Source: Onchocerca volvulus (Eukaryota; Nematoda; Chromadorea; Rhabditida; Onchocercidae). Taken from it: a stretch of DNA of 64,000 nucleotides. The translations under genes were made by a program, and so were the position numbers. Of this stretch, positions 26,601 through 38,900 are shown one piece after another. Every line of letters begins with the position of its first letter. The first letter of the stretch is position 1. A model generated the notes under the pieces. The model worked only from the letters and a program-made list of their open reading frames with translations, was not told the origin of the DNA and did not search any database. Location of the stretch: NCBI GenBank assembly GCA_000499405.2, contig HG738139.1, positions 13,256,898 to 13,320,897 on the forward strand. Reading direction: 5' to 3'.

Positions 26601-27982
26601 TTAAAATATGAAATATTTTATCAATAATAATCATTTAGTTTCAGCTCTTATCACATATAGTAAGCAACAATTTACTGCCGTTTAATTTTTCAAAACATTA
26701 AGCTGAAGTTGAAATTTGAATTTATTTCTATCAAACTCATACCCAATTTTAAATCAAAATTAAATACAGCTTCTATGGAGACAATGAAATGCAGAACAAA
26801 ACGGGGAAATTTAACGGAAAATCAGCTAATTAGGCAAACAGAAAAGACTTAGAAGTCCAAGCTTGATCTTTTACCTGAATATTATTTTTCCATAATCGCA
26901 ATCTTTCAGTCTCATATTTTAAAACAAATATTTTAGGAAAATTATCAATATTTGGGATAAATTACATCGGATTACAGAAAGTGAACATCAAAAATAATTT
27001 CCAGCAAACTTTCTGGAAAATAAAACACTGTCAGTAATTTTCTAAAAATAAAGAAGAAAAAGGCACTGAGGAAGCCATCAAAAAACAAACAAACCTTTAG
27101 ACTTTTACAATGGACAAAAAAGCATCACTTCGTAAGTGATAAAAAAGTAGAAATGTTTGGTCCCAGAAAATTCGAAATACTTCAGAATTAAATTCCGATT
27201 CCCAATCTACTTAACAGCTACAAAAATTCTAAAACTTTCCTTATTCATGCAAACCCAAAAAAGAACCAAACAAGAAAGAGCTGAAAAGAGTTGACTAGTT
27301 ACCTTTTAACTGGTTAATAATGAGACAATTAAAACATTATTAGCACTAATGAGCAAATACTTTTTTGACCTTTAAAAAAAAAAAAAGATATGCTCCAATC
27401 TCCTTATCTTTTAATATCAAGCAATCCAACTTAAGCTAAGTTTCAACTTCAACTGAATTTGAAAGTTAAAATCATTTCTAAATTGATAACGATGCTCAGG
27501 ATATTAAAATAATTGAAATTTATTCAGAACTTCAGCTAAATTAGAAATCACAAATGAACATCTAACTCTATAGCAAATAAATTAAACAAAATTATCATCG
27601 TATGGTAGCTTTACAAATTTCTAATATAGAAATTGAACTCTTCTAGTAACTGTTAAGATATAAAGATAATGCTTGCATCATTTAGCCATTTATGTATCAT
27701 TAAATTTATCGATTAATTCTATGGGGAAAAATTACTGACAAGTTTACTTTGCTACAAAAATAAAAATGAAGAAAAAAAAGAAAAAAAAAAACTTACTGGT
27801 TCATTGATTTCAGCTGCTTGTTTAAATGCTGCATTACACTGCGAATTGCTGATGACAGTGCTAGTTGGTACTGTAGTTCGTACGATAGTTTGTACGGTAG
27901 CTTGTACAGTAGATAAATGCAATAATAATAAATAGAAAAAGATAGGACAAGCTCGTAAATATAATAATAATGCTCGTAGCAT
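20625..27982 (-). CDS. Leucine-rich-repeat single-pass membrane protein, 11 exons
   Basis: 662 aa. Exons 27797-27982, 25200-25406, 24522-24723, 23879-24020, 23432-23547, 22915-23110, 22515-22648, 22145-22287, 21667-21796, 21132-21362, 20625-20926; phases agree throughout. Residues 1-28 are a signal peptide, followed by a Thr/Val-rich repeat (TVQT-type). A Cys-containing cap precedes about 13 LRRs (LQVLQLRNN, LQILDLRGN, LETLILSDN, LKTLNLANN and so on). A C-terminal LRR cap follows with WQCVCGEEWL and Cys491, 493, 517 and 523. The membrane helix is about 537-559, with a basic stop-transfer. The 100-residue tail ends KKRVRFNNA. The layout matches extracellular LRR-only (eLRRon) proteins; worm members act in apical matrix and epithelial integrity. 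Which orthologue this is cannot be told. A leader acceptor at 28213-28214 would give a 5' UTR of about 230 nt. Confidence 0.9.
27855..27912 (-). repeat. 12-bp coding repeat in LRR protein exon 1
   Basis: About four imperfect 12-bp units encode the series TVQA, TVQT, IVRT, TVPT just after the signal peptide. A Thr-rich spacer like this may be O-glycosylated; that is inference. Confidence 0.7.
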
Positions 27983-30900
27983 ATTTCAGCAAATTATAAT
28001 TATTGACAGTAGTAGGAATAAAATAACGAATTCGAATATTTCGAAAATGAGATGAAATAAGTAGTTCGGATAGGCTTGAACAGTTTTTGTTCACTCGACC
28101 TCCGTTATGATTCCTCTTTTTCGCTTCTCTCTCTCTTTCCCTTTTTCTCTTTTTGTTTTCTTTTTTGTTATCAAATTGAAGTAACAAAAAAAAAAGAAAA
28201 AAAAAGAGAAACCTGAAAAATTATCTGATTGTTTATTTCGTACACAAAAATGAAATACGCTTTTTCATCTCGTCCTCGTTATCCCCGAAACTTGTTCTTA
28301 CTATTAAGAACAACTATGAGAAAAGGAGACAATACATTCCGACAAAATATATTCTCTACCAATTCAATTCAATTCATTTCATTTTAATTCAATTCAAATA
28401 GGCGAAGTATGTATACATGCATTATCATTCATCATCATCTTAGACAGAAATTTCACTTAAATAAAATTTTCTCGCAAAAAAAAAAAGAAAAGAAAAAAAG
28501 TGAACAATTTGATTGAAGAATTAGATTAGTGAAATGGGATCTCAGATTTTTTATACCATAAAATTATTTCTTTTTTAGAAAAAAAAAAAAGGAAACAAGA
28601 AATTAGAAACTGACAATAATAGAATGAAGTAACAGCGAACAATTCTACAGATCAAAGATTAATAAAATTAATTATTATTTTCTAGAAAGGTTTATATTAC
28701 GATGATAACTCTTTTACTTCCATTAATATTAATACAGCTATTTGACTTTTAATAAAATTAGAAATGATTGCAAAGCTTTATGTGTTCAGAACATTTCTCC
28801 TCTTAAACACTAATAATAAGTCGTTCATTTAGACATTAAATAATACTTTAAAACAGTTGGCATCTATACCGGAAATGCCATTTCCAAACTTAAAATTTCT
28901 ATTTGATATTTTAATACTGATGTCAATAATTGTTGTAAATTAAGATCAAGCAAAGATTTCATCTACGTATGTGAAAAGAAAAAAAAAAACAAAACAAAAG
29001 GACATGTTAAATTTCATTTCACCAATATAAACTATCTTTCTCGAAAAAAAGGATATTTGCTTCTTATTTGAAACAGGAAAATAAAAACAAATTATTCTCA
29101 AACATAAATGGAATCAAAAAAAAGGCTCAATAGGAAAGAAGTTATAATGGAAAAATTCAGAAAGCAATAAATGAACTAATGGAAAAATGACGACAAGAAT
29201 AGAAGGAGGAAGAGGAGGTTTGAAATGAATTTGAGGTCAAGGCCATTGGCGTATTTTAGAATATTTTTTTTCTTCGTTTTCAAGTTATGAGCTTATCAAA
29301 TTACTTTACCGAATTTGCCAAATTATAAACTTTAACTTACCAAATTATATACGTATCAAATTTGCTCCTTAATTTCTGTAAAATTTTTTCGTAATCTGGA
29401 AAAGATCAAAGTTTAATTATGAAGCAAATGAAGTAATTCCTATCCATATAGGTTGGGTAAATATACCGTGTTCGCGGGAATATGATGTTCTAATCTGAAT
29501 AACTTGCAAATGCTGGATACCAAGGATTTTGTAAGATATTAAGAACTTAACGAATTTATCTTTTCTATATTGCAAGAAATTATCAAATTATATTTAAACT
29601 TTATGAATCTAATTCCCTCAAAGTATGATAAATTTAATGATGATATTATCTAACCTTCCACCAGTCTAAATGATCGAATGAATAAGTTTTACAAGACAGT
29701 TTTACAAAAGATTAAAGAAATAATCTTCAACAAAATGACTGATGATCAGAAGATACGGTGGATGCGTAAAAAAATTTGAACACAATTTGGTTAAAACCGT
29801 AAAAAAAAAATGTTCAAAAACATGTCAAAAGTTAACAGAAAATCAAAACCATATTGAAATAATTTCGTATTTCATACAAAGATTTACTATGACACTGATG
29901 ATTCATTTCAAGAAATCTAAGTTTGCTCATTCCCAGCTTTTCTGAAAAGAGAAAAAACCAAAGCAATAAAACTTTTTAAAATCTAAAACAAACATAGAAA
30001 GTTGAAATGAATTAAAAAAAATTATTTCCAGTTCAAAAGAGAAACAGCTAGAAGATAGAAGAATATGCCAATACAAAATGTCCTCATCTTCTTAACCGTA
30101 CCAACCAATACCATTTTACCGTCATTGATTTCAACCTTCATATTCCTTTCTTTTTTTTTTTTTTGCTTGATTGACAGAGAAAATTTGAGCAAATTTTTAA
30201 AAGTTTGAAATACTGAATGAAGTTAGAATTTCTTAAATGAAAATTCAGGAAAAGAGAAGAAATGGAGAGAAAGATAATAGATATGAGCAGAAGTTAAATT
30301 TAAAACGTTGATAGAAATTGAAGGATCAAAGAATATCTTCATCTTTCCATATTTATCTTTTTTGATAATTTTGTCAAGCCTATCTAAAGTATTGATATAT
30401 CATCACTTTTTGCAAAATTTTACAGCCAATCTATTTTAACTATGATCTAGATTGAACTAGATCGTTTTTCCTAGCTAACAGGCTTGTGCTATTTTTAACA
30501 AAGTTTAATCTTGATGAAGCTTATAAAAGATTAAAGATTAAAAAACAAGATCCTTATTGCTGAAAAGCAAATAGACAGGGGTAAAGTTTTTTTTTTGGCA
30601 AAATATTTTTTCCGACTCTAATAGTTTTCAAAAAAAAATTTCGCAATTATTATTGCTCCAACTTGATTAATTAATGTTCTTATCTTTCAAGATATCTTCT
30701 TACATTTACATCATGAATTTCATTTTTCGACTTTCTGCTTTATTTCTTTCTCCTAACGCTTAAAATCTTAAAATCTTAACCTAACTCTTAATCATTCTTT
30801 CTTCTTTCTCAACAGAGAAGTCGAGAAGTAATTGAAAGAATAGTCACTAATCTTCAAATATTTATCATTTTAACAACCAATCAACTCAAAATATAATTTA

Positions 30901-31465
30901 TTAATCAAAACATCATAGAAAATAATGATAAAAATTCAATTAATTGTGGATTCTTTCTTGTTTTTCCGTATTATTATCATATCAGTGCTAATTGATAAAT
31001 GTAAGTGATAACAACTGTCACAGATAAGATAGATGTAAAAACGAACGGTAGCGAATGATATGAATTAATAAGCAGCTGATTAGCACAACTGCAAGGTTTA
31101 TTCGCATATTTTACTCTTCTACGTAATCATCTCACAGTTATCATCATTATCCGAAATCTTATTCATAAATTTAGCATATCATATGATAGCTGAAGTAATA
31201 AATGAGAAAGAAAATCGATAGTTTGAAATTAGGAAAAGAATATCTTGAATTTCATTTGTTCTTAAAAAGAGTACAGATGCCATCCCATTTCAATTAAACT
31301 TAAGGGATGATACCCCGACAGCTAATTGAAATAATTATTTCAATTTAGTTGCTAATTCAATAAAAATTTAAAAAATAAAATATGACATCAATAAAATAGC
31401 GATTTCATTCGCTTCCTTTTTCTTTTAATATTGCAAACAATAATGCTATACGATTCGATCTTACT

Positions 31466-31674
31466 TGTAAGGTAAGCATCATCCAAAAATAATATTTGAC
31501 TATGATATATTCTGTAAGGTTAGCCTCATCCAAGGATAAATATTGGGCTACGATATATCCTGTAAGGTTAGCCTGATCCAAGGATAATACTGGGCTATGA
31601 TACAAGCATTAGGCTATGATATATACTTGTAAGGTAAGCCTCCTCATTCAAGGATAATATTGGGCTATGATATA
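31466..31674. repeat. About 48-bp minisatellite, four copies
   Basis: Copies start near 31466, 31513, 31561 and 31628. Each runs from TGTAAGGTTAGCCTCATCC through AAGGATAATATTGGGCTATG to GATATAT. The third copy has an internal partial duplication (GGCTATGAT twice). Units diverge by several bases. Confidence 0.9.
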
Positions 31675-32049
31675 ATAATTGCTAACTTAAAGGATATATT
31701 TAAGCCTGAAGTTAAGCCTATATCGTGCACTAGAAACACTATGAAAGCCAGAAATCTCTCTGAAGTGACCATTTTAAAACATTTCATTAAATTTATCGAT
31801 TTTACTACCTGCCATATTAACTTTCAATCTGCAAGTCACACCTTTCATAAATGTATTAAAAGGAAATGGATAAAATATAATGTCAATACAATCAACAACA
31901 TGCAACATGCAATATGTCACCTAAAGTGCAATAATTTAGAATGACATGAAAATAAAGTTATTCTTAAATGATAATTTTACATTAATTACCATTAATTGAC
32001 CTCAATGACTTATGTCACAATACTCATTTTTCATTTCTTATCTATCAAT

Positions 32050-32645
32050 TTCTTTCTTCTCTCTTCTCTCTTTTTTCTTTTTTTCTCTCTCTTCTTTCAT
32101 ATTATTGTATCTATAAAAAAAGAAAAAAAAAGAAAGAAAATTTCAAATTAAAATTATCTTTCATCAAATAAACGGCTTTTTCTTGGTAACAAAATAGCAA
32201 TCTAATGAAGAATTGAAAATTGATGTACTTTGATATGAGATAAAAATGGAGAGAGAGAATGAGAGAGAGAGGGCAAAATATTGTCCCGAATGGTAATATC
32301 TTACTCAAGATAAGCGACCTCGGGACGAGGAAAAAGATTTCATCGATGATGGCTTTCAAAAATGATAAGAAAGAGAGAGAAAGAGAGGGAGAGAAGGAGG
32401 AAGAGAGAGAAATAATTCTTTCTCTCGATGTACAGGTCACTGATGATTATTAATACGAGAGAGGAAATGCTCGTTTGAGGAATCGTTGCAGATCTGCGCA
32501 ACGGTACCATGTCGTGCTAGGTGGTCGCAGCTATCCCGCCGCAACGCTTCGATGGCCAATCTCTTTCTCTCATATACTTCTTCTGACCTTTCCACATATG
32601 CATCCCTTTCTCTTTCTCTCTCTCTCTCTCTTTCCCTTCCTCTCT
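32050..32645. repeat. Clustered CT/GA microsatellites
   Basis: Runs of TC near 32050-32100, GA at about 32248-32270 and 32367-32411, and TC at about 32607-32640, interleaved with unique sequence. The strand switches between GA and TC, so intramolecular pairing or triplex formation is possible. GA repeats are often promoter-proximal in worms. Confidence 0.85.
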
Positions 32646-32944
32646 ATTTTTTAAAATTATTTGTGCATCCTGCAACAAATAAAATCATTTTCGAAAACTT
32701 TTTTTTTTTTAGCCTTTGTTCCTTTTTTTCTGATACTTTTTTGTTTCGCTTCGATCTGTCGATAATTAGTTGAGCGATCTGAATGTATTCACTCTGATCC
32801 CTTTCGAATTGTAAATACTTCAACATTCGCTACCCTCGATGATGATAAATGAAACGTAACGTCTCGGAAACAAAAAAATGTCGTATAGCAACTCTGCTCC
32901 TTTCATTTATTATGCTAGATATTTTCCCAAAAATAGCAATTTAA

Positions 32945-33010
32945 ACTGCGGCTGCAACTTGCAGGTTATAGTTGCAAATTGCAGCTGCATAAGCCTGCAA
33001 CATTTGCATA
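32945..33010. promoter_or_regulatory. Promoter/enhancer-like motif cluster
   Basis: Contains an exact POU octamer ATTTGCAT (33002-33009), a near-octamer TTGCAAAT (32973-32980) on the other strand, an E-box CAGCTG (32982-32987) and several overlapping TGCAAC/GTTGCA pairs. The local base composition is richer in G and C than the flanks. Function is inferred from motifs only. Confidence 0.3.
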
Positions 33011-33280
33011 AGTTAGCGTTAAAAGTCAATATCCTACTATCCCATCATCAATAAAATTATTGGTGCTGTAGGAGAAGGAAGGTCTTTCCCTTTTAGTTGA
33101 AAGTAGTCGACTGGTTGGTTTCTGATCGGTCAAAGATTATTCAAAGAAACGAACGGACAAAAATAAATCCCATATGTCCGTTCCTTCTTCTTTTTTTTTT
33201 CCCTTTGTCTTTTATCACTTTGAAAAGGAAAAAGAATTACGAGAAACCAAACAAAAAAAAAAAAAAAAAGGCGGGAAGGA

Positions 33281-33408
33281 ATGATTTAGAACACGTTGAC
33301 TTATACATTCAGTCCAGTACAATATGTTATTGATTAGCCAAGTATTTGACGAAAAAAGAAGGGGAAAAATGATTTAGGACACGTTGACTGATTTATTAAG
33401 TACAATAT
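33281..33408. repeat. Diverged direct duplication, about 83-88 bp apart
   Basis: ATGATTTAGAACACGTTGAC (33281-33300) recurs with one mismatch at 33369-33388. AGTACAATAT (33316-33325) recurs at 33399-33408. The rest of the unit has decayed. Confidence 0.8.
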
Positions 33409-33451
33409 AGTGCAATAATTGATGCAATCACTTGTATACGGTATTGAATAA

Positions 33452-33470
33452 TACGTCAATGATTACGTCA
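33452..33470. promoter_or_regulatory. Paired TACGTCA (CRE-like) sites
   Basis: TACGTCA occurs at 33452-33458 and 33464-33470, 12 bp apart in the same orientation, matching the TGACGTA variant bound by ATF/CREB-family bZIP proteins. Chance occurrence cannot be excluded. Confidence 0.3.
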
Positions 33471-35797
33471 GTAGCATATTATACGGAATATTTTATAAGT
33501 CATTCTGGAAGATACAATTGTATCTTGCAATAATTATTGATCATAGAGATTGTGATAATATCATCTACGTATCGTCCTACAGCTGCTAATTACGCAATAA
33601 AATGTAGAACTAACATGTTTTTTTTTTTTTTTTTTGCATAGGAATTTTATGTAAATATTCAATGAATCATTAAAAGTTTGTAGGAAATTCAAAACTGTGG
33701 ATTATTCCGGAAAATAGACCTGTTCATAGACCTGCGAAAAATTTTGGAATTTCTTGGATTTTTTCATTTTTTGAAAATATCTGTTAAATGCTGATTGAAG
33801 TTGCAATACCTAATAGTTATTTGTACCGAGACAATTAGTTCCTAAATATCGGAATATTCGAAAACAAAGAAATATATAATTTAGCTGGTATGAAGATTCA
33901 AATGTGTATTATTCCGAAAAAAATCCTGTTATAAAAAAAGAAAATTATAATTCCTTGTAATTTTCCTATTTATTATTTAATTACTCTTCATATTATCTGA
34001 TATAGCCTAAACTCTGCTTCTATAATATCTAAAAATAAACTTTAGCTTGTTTGATAAAAGATGTCAAAATGGATGAATGAAGCAAAACTTCATTAACAGA
34101 GTCAGAAGATCAGATAAAAATTTTCATTTCCGCTTTTGCTCGCATAAATTTCACTCTATTCAATATTTTAAGATGAGATAAAACAAATTTCAAATTTCAA
34201 ATTAAGAAAATTCGGGCACGCAAAATGTGAAATAACTTCAAAATTTAATTGATATATTAGGAATGGAAATTGCACGTCTGTAAAAATATAATAATAACCG
34301 CTGCTTAGTAACCTTCAAAATAATAATGATCGTTGCGAAAATAGCCCTAAATTTTGATTTATCCTTGAAATTTTCATCAATGCCATTTAGAACGAACATA
34401 CATACACAAAACACACATATTCAACCCGACCGACAGCCATTATTCAAAAAGACAACAATGCTAACAATGGTACCAAGACTGGTCATTTCTTTTCAAATTC
34501 ATACATACGAAATCTTTCGAGAATGGTAAATGACACACCCGGGGATAATTATTGAGGGCGGATGTATTATTCGGATAATAGCAATAATCATTGTCAGGAA
34601 TATCATTCATAAGTTGGAGAATTAACTTTAATTTTTCAAATCCATCCTTTCAAATCTTTTAGAAATAAATATAGTACCGTAAGGGGATGATTATTGACAG
34701 AAATTATTCGAATAGTGACCATCACCATGAATTATTCTATATAGTAATGATTCATCAATTAGAAAATATACTTTAGCCTTATGGATTGATTTCAGCTTTT
34801 TTTTTTTTTGTTATAATCAAAAAATGAAAAATTAATGATACTTCTCTGTTTATGTGATATTCGAATATGAAAGACTTGTTCTGTTACCTTTCCCAAATAT
34901 ATTTCACTTGCATATAAAAATGATGAAAAAAAGTATCATTATGGTACCATTTTATTATTATTTAAGCGATATGCAAGATGATATTCAGTTTAATTTAAGA
35001 ATAAGAATATGTAAATCATTGTTAATTTCACCGTATTTACGATTAATAATCTTCCAACAAACAGCAGCCAAAAACGTCTAATTAGACATACCCGTTGTCT
35101 CATTTAAAACGTCGAAAGTATAACATCCATGTTACAATAAGATGATTTAGTTCAGTTCCTATATTTCATTCTTATAAGTACCACACAACTAGATATTTGA
35201 AAAACAGTTTTATAAAATTGTTTTGCACAGATGTATGTACTCACACAAGTATACACATAAAAGTAAGATTTAAAAGAATGAATTGAATAAAAATGAAAAA
35301 AAGAACAGCTATAGAGAAAGAGACAATAAGTGATTCAATCACAGGAGGCAAAAAGTACCTGAAAAACGCGGTGAATAACTTTGCACTTTTTACATTATCA
35401 ATCAACCACTTCTGAAATTTTTTTTTTAATTTTCATGTTTTATACAGTCAGAAGATATCACAGAAAAGTGACCCTGAAGTGAAAATACTAGCTATTTTTG
35501 AACTAATATCCACAAATACTAGCATCTACGACAGCGATAAAGAACCGAAAGCTTGCATATTATGGTGATATATCTATATTTGCTTTTCGGACATTTCTTC
35601 CAAATTTTCAATACATTTAAAAAAAAATCTTATACTCTTAAGCATCTACAATCGGTTTCATAACATGAACAAAAAACATAAAGTTTAACTTGATGAGAAG
35701 ACATTTTATGTGCATTTGCTACATAAAAAAGGTAATGACCTATAAAAATTTTGATGAGTAAGACAAAATTGGAACTTTAGAATGGAAATATACAATT

Positions 35798-35803
35798 TTT
35801 ATT
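35798..35803 (-). other. Polyadenylation signal AATAAA, separase gene
   Basis: Exact hexamer on the minus strand about 105 nt past the separase stop codon. It is the first good candidate in the 3' UTR. Confidence 0.5.
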
Positions 35804-35908
35804 AAAAAAAAAAGTCTGTGATCTCTGTTCTGGGAAGTTTAACGTATTAAAGCATCATTGTAAACTCAAATTTTCACATAGCAGATATTCTATTATCTGA
35901 TTATAGCT

Positions 35909-38900
35909 TCAACAACGGGATGGTTTCCCAGAAGAAGATCGGGTCTCTAATACTTCCCTCGATTTTGATAACAAAGCAGTATTCTCCTCCACAAGTTGCA
36001 TTGTATCAGATTGTTGCTTCATCGCTATCATATCTTGCGACAGATGAGTTACGATGGGTAATCCGTATGCGACAACAGCGCCACCAGTCATATATTTCAA
36101 TTTGCATGCTGTACGAGCGTATGCGATTGCATCTATTAGTAGTCGATACGATGAACTGAAACTTTTTTTTATTAAGGACTTTATTTCAGTTTTTCTAAAA
36201 AAATTTAGTATAACGAACCATTGCAATCAGAAAAAAAATTCTTTTTTTTTTAAATTGAAGTATCATTTGATTAATGCATATACAAATATTGCAGAATAAA
36301 ATTTATGAAATGGTAAAGCACAAAACAATTCCGATTGTCTCTGATAAATATTTTTGTCAAAGTTCAATAAGATACATTTCTTTTTCATTCCAGAAATAAA
36401 ATATTTCTTAAAACTAACTTTGGCCTAATTTTATCACTATTCGGTTTTTCCATCTCCGAGAAGCAGAAATCCAGAACAGCCAACAGTACTCTATCAATTT
36501 CACCATCAGTGACCTTAGAAAGAGAGATATGAAATTATTTTGAAAATTCCTCCAAAAAATTTATGTTGGTAGATTTTATACGATTGGATCAGTTGATCAA
36601 ATGATCTATGCATTCCGAACATTAATTTACTCTACGATACACTTTTTTTTCGTGAAGGAAATTTTTTCGAAAGCGTATCAAAAAATTTTTCATTCATTAA
36701 TTTGAAATTTTATTTTACTTCTGCTCTAGATACAACTTACCATCCAAAGACAACCAACAATACAAGGACATTTTGCTATAATATAATCGTAAATCGCACC
36801 TCTGCCATCGAATCCTTCGCCCTCATAAATTATACGAACACTAAAAATTTAACTGGATTTTAGATCCTAAAACACTAGAAACAAATAAGACGTTTGTCAC
36901 TTTTGTTCGATTGAAATTTCAATTTATAAAATCATGCAAAGCAACACATTAAACCTGGAACAGCCCATAAGTAATGATACAGCGCGAATATTACTCCTCA
37001 GCACTGTTGATCTGCCAAAATATTTACCACCACTTCCATGGCCCATATAACTAAAAAAAAAATGAATGATTATAAAAATTGAAATATAACTAAACAAACT
37101 AATTTATAGGAATCTAAAATAACAGTACAGACTAAAAAAAATGAAAATTTTTAAACTAGGACACATGTTACAGCATATCTAATAAGAAATAATTTTAGTA
37201 ATTTAACTAAATATCATCAGATGCTAATGGTGTTAAAACAAACGTAATAAATAAAACAAATTCATAGTTTCGCGAAACATTGTCAGAAATTCAGGAATCT
37301 GGAAGAATTTTTTAAAATTGCTGAATTTTTTCGAAAATATTTAAAAACCTTGAAATAGATCGAAATTATAGAATTAAGCTTACAAGAACAGATCATTAGT
37401 TTCTAATGAGTTCCGCAATTCTTCCGGTTTTGGTGCAGCTCCAATTGTTCCTTTCCAGCAAGAATATTTTTCTAGTTCTTTGGAGAGTCTTTTTTGTGTA
37501 TCAGTCAAATCACCTCCAGGATCGAGCACGTAAAAGGAATTCTTTCCGTCTACTGTTTTTGGAATCTAAAATTACAAAGTAAAAATAAAAATTTTTATGA
37601 ATTTTAAGCAGAGAGAAAACCAGTAAAAAAAAAAAGAAAACCTTTTTCGAGTGAGATAAGAGTTTCTCGAACATATGAAATGATGATATTCTGCAGACAC
37701 GCTTGTGCGACTCCATTACAGGTAAAAGTTCGAAAGGAAATGAAGCTAATTCCTGAGAAGAAATTAAGATATTATCACCAGTTAATGCTTTTGCAAAGAC
37801 TGTGATTGTAGTAAGAACAATTCGATTAACAGAATTAATTTGCATTTAGATGCAACTAACAAAAGAAACTTGGAAGAAAATTTAGGACTATAGTTTTAAA
37901 TCAAAGGAAGACTTCAAAGCATTTTCAAAAAATGAGACTTAAAAAACTCTGGAAAGATAACTTACCGGTGAGATGCAAAATACAACATAACTGTTTGAGA
38001 AATCACGAATGAATGACTGCTTTCCGAATTTCGATATCCAACGATTTCGACAATCGCCAATATATGTAGCAACAGTTTCATCAAAATTTTCTAAAGTTGA
38101 AAATCTTTGTACCAACAGTCGCCAATTTGCTGTCGACAAATCCAAATTCTCGACTAATGTCTAGAAAAAAGTCTAAAATCAATTTCAAAAAAGCTGCGGT
38201 ATAATGATTTATCGTACATTTTATAATGTAAGAAAAGTTCAATTACTAAATTTTATTTTCATGTCATTATCAAGTTCTGTTCAATAAAGTTTTCATCTCA
38301 TATTATTATGTTTTTCACTTATTTTAAAATTATATTATATTTTCCTAATGCAAAAAAGATTAGCTAATTGAAAAATAAAAAAAAAGGGTTTTAAAAAATA
38401 GACTAGTTTAGTAATAATAGAATATGAGAACTCCTGCAATGCATACACTTGCAAAACTTCTTGAAAGTCCATTGCTCATCAATTCATTCATAACTGACAC
38501 ATGAGCATCATTCATACTGACGGAAGGTAAGAGAAGATCGGAAAAAATCCCAAACCATTCTGTTTGAACTTCGCTAACCAAAGTCTGCAAAAATTTGATA
38601 ACCTTCACAATTTTCTAATTTTATAAAATTTTTTAAACCATTTCTTAAATTCACAACATTCTAATTATCTGTCCAAATGCCTCTGTGTTTCGAGAACTTG
38701 TTTCAAAAATTAATGGTCTACTAAAAAACATTGGAAGTGAAACATTTCAAACTAAAGATAAAGATTCATCTTTATTTAAAGAAAAAAAGATTCCTTTCTA
38801 TTCTTCAATCCTTGTTGCCAAGAATAATTATAATTTTCTCAAGAAAAATTTAATGAAACATAATCACTCCAAGAAATTTAACCTTCAATTTCTTGTCCAA

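Larger units (their letters stand above)
28213..35908. other. Long gene-poor interval between separase 3' end and LRR gene 5' end
   Basis: No exon chain could be built on either strand. It holds GA/CT microsatellites (about 32050-32650), a 48-bp minisatellite (31466-31674), an 88-bp diverged duplication (33281-33408), a promoter-like motif cluster (32945-33470) and a GC-richer patch at 32470-32560. Since the LRR gene starts at its left end, it is probably that gene's upstream regulatory DNA. Confidence 0.5.

Noticed and set aside
27861..28187. Minus-strand 108-codon ORF over the LRR gene 5' end
   Set aside because: Overlaps the LRR start in another frame, low complexity, Lys/Arg/Ser-biased; probably 5' UTR.
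29742..29945. 67-codon plus ORF
   Set aside because: No splice partners, no leader acceptor at the start, composition typical of chance ORFs in A/T-rich DNA.
31660..31944. 94-codon plus ORF starting in the minisatellite
   Set aside because: Begins inside the tandem repeat, no acceptor and no recognisable domain.
32111..32450. Overlapping ORFs on both strands across GA/CT repeats
   Set aside because: Driven by Ser/Leu and Arg/Glu translation of microsatellites.
32470..32560. GC-richer patch considered as rRNA/tRNA or a bacterial endosymbiont insert
   Set aside because: No match to remembered 5S or tRNA secondary structure and no open bacterial-type frame; kept only as part of the regulatory cluster.
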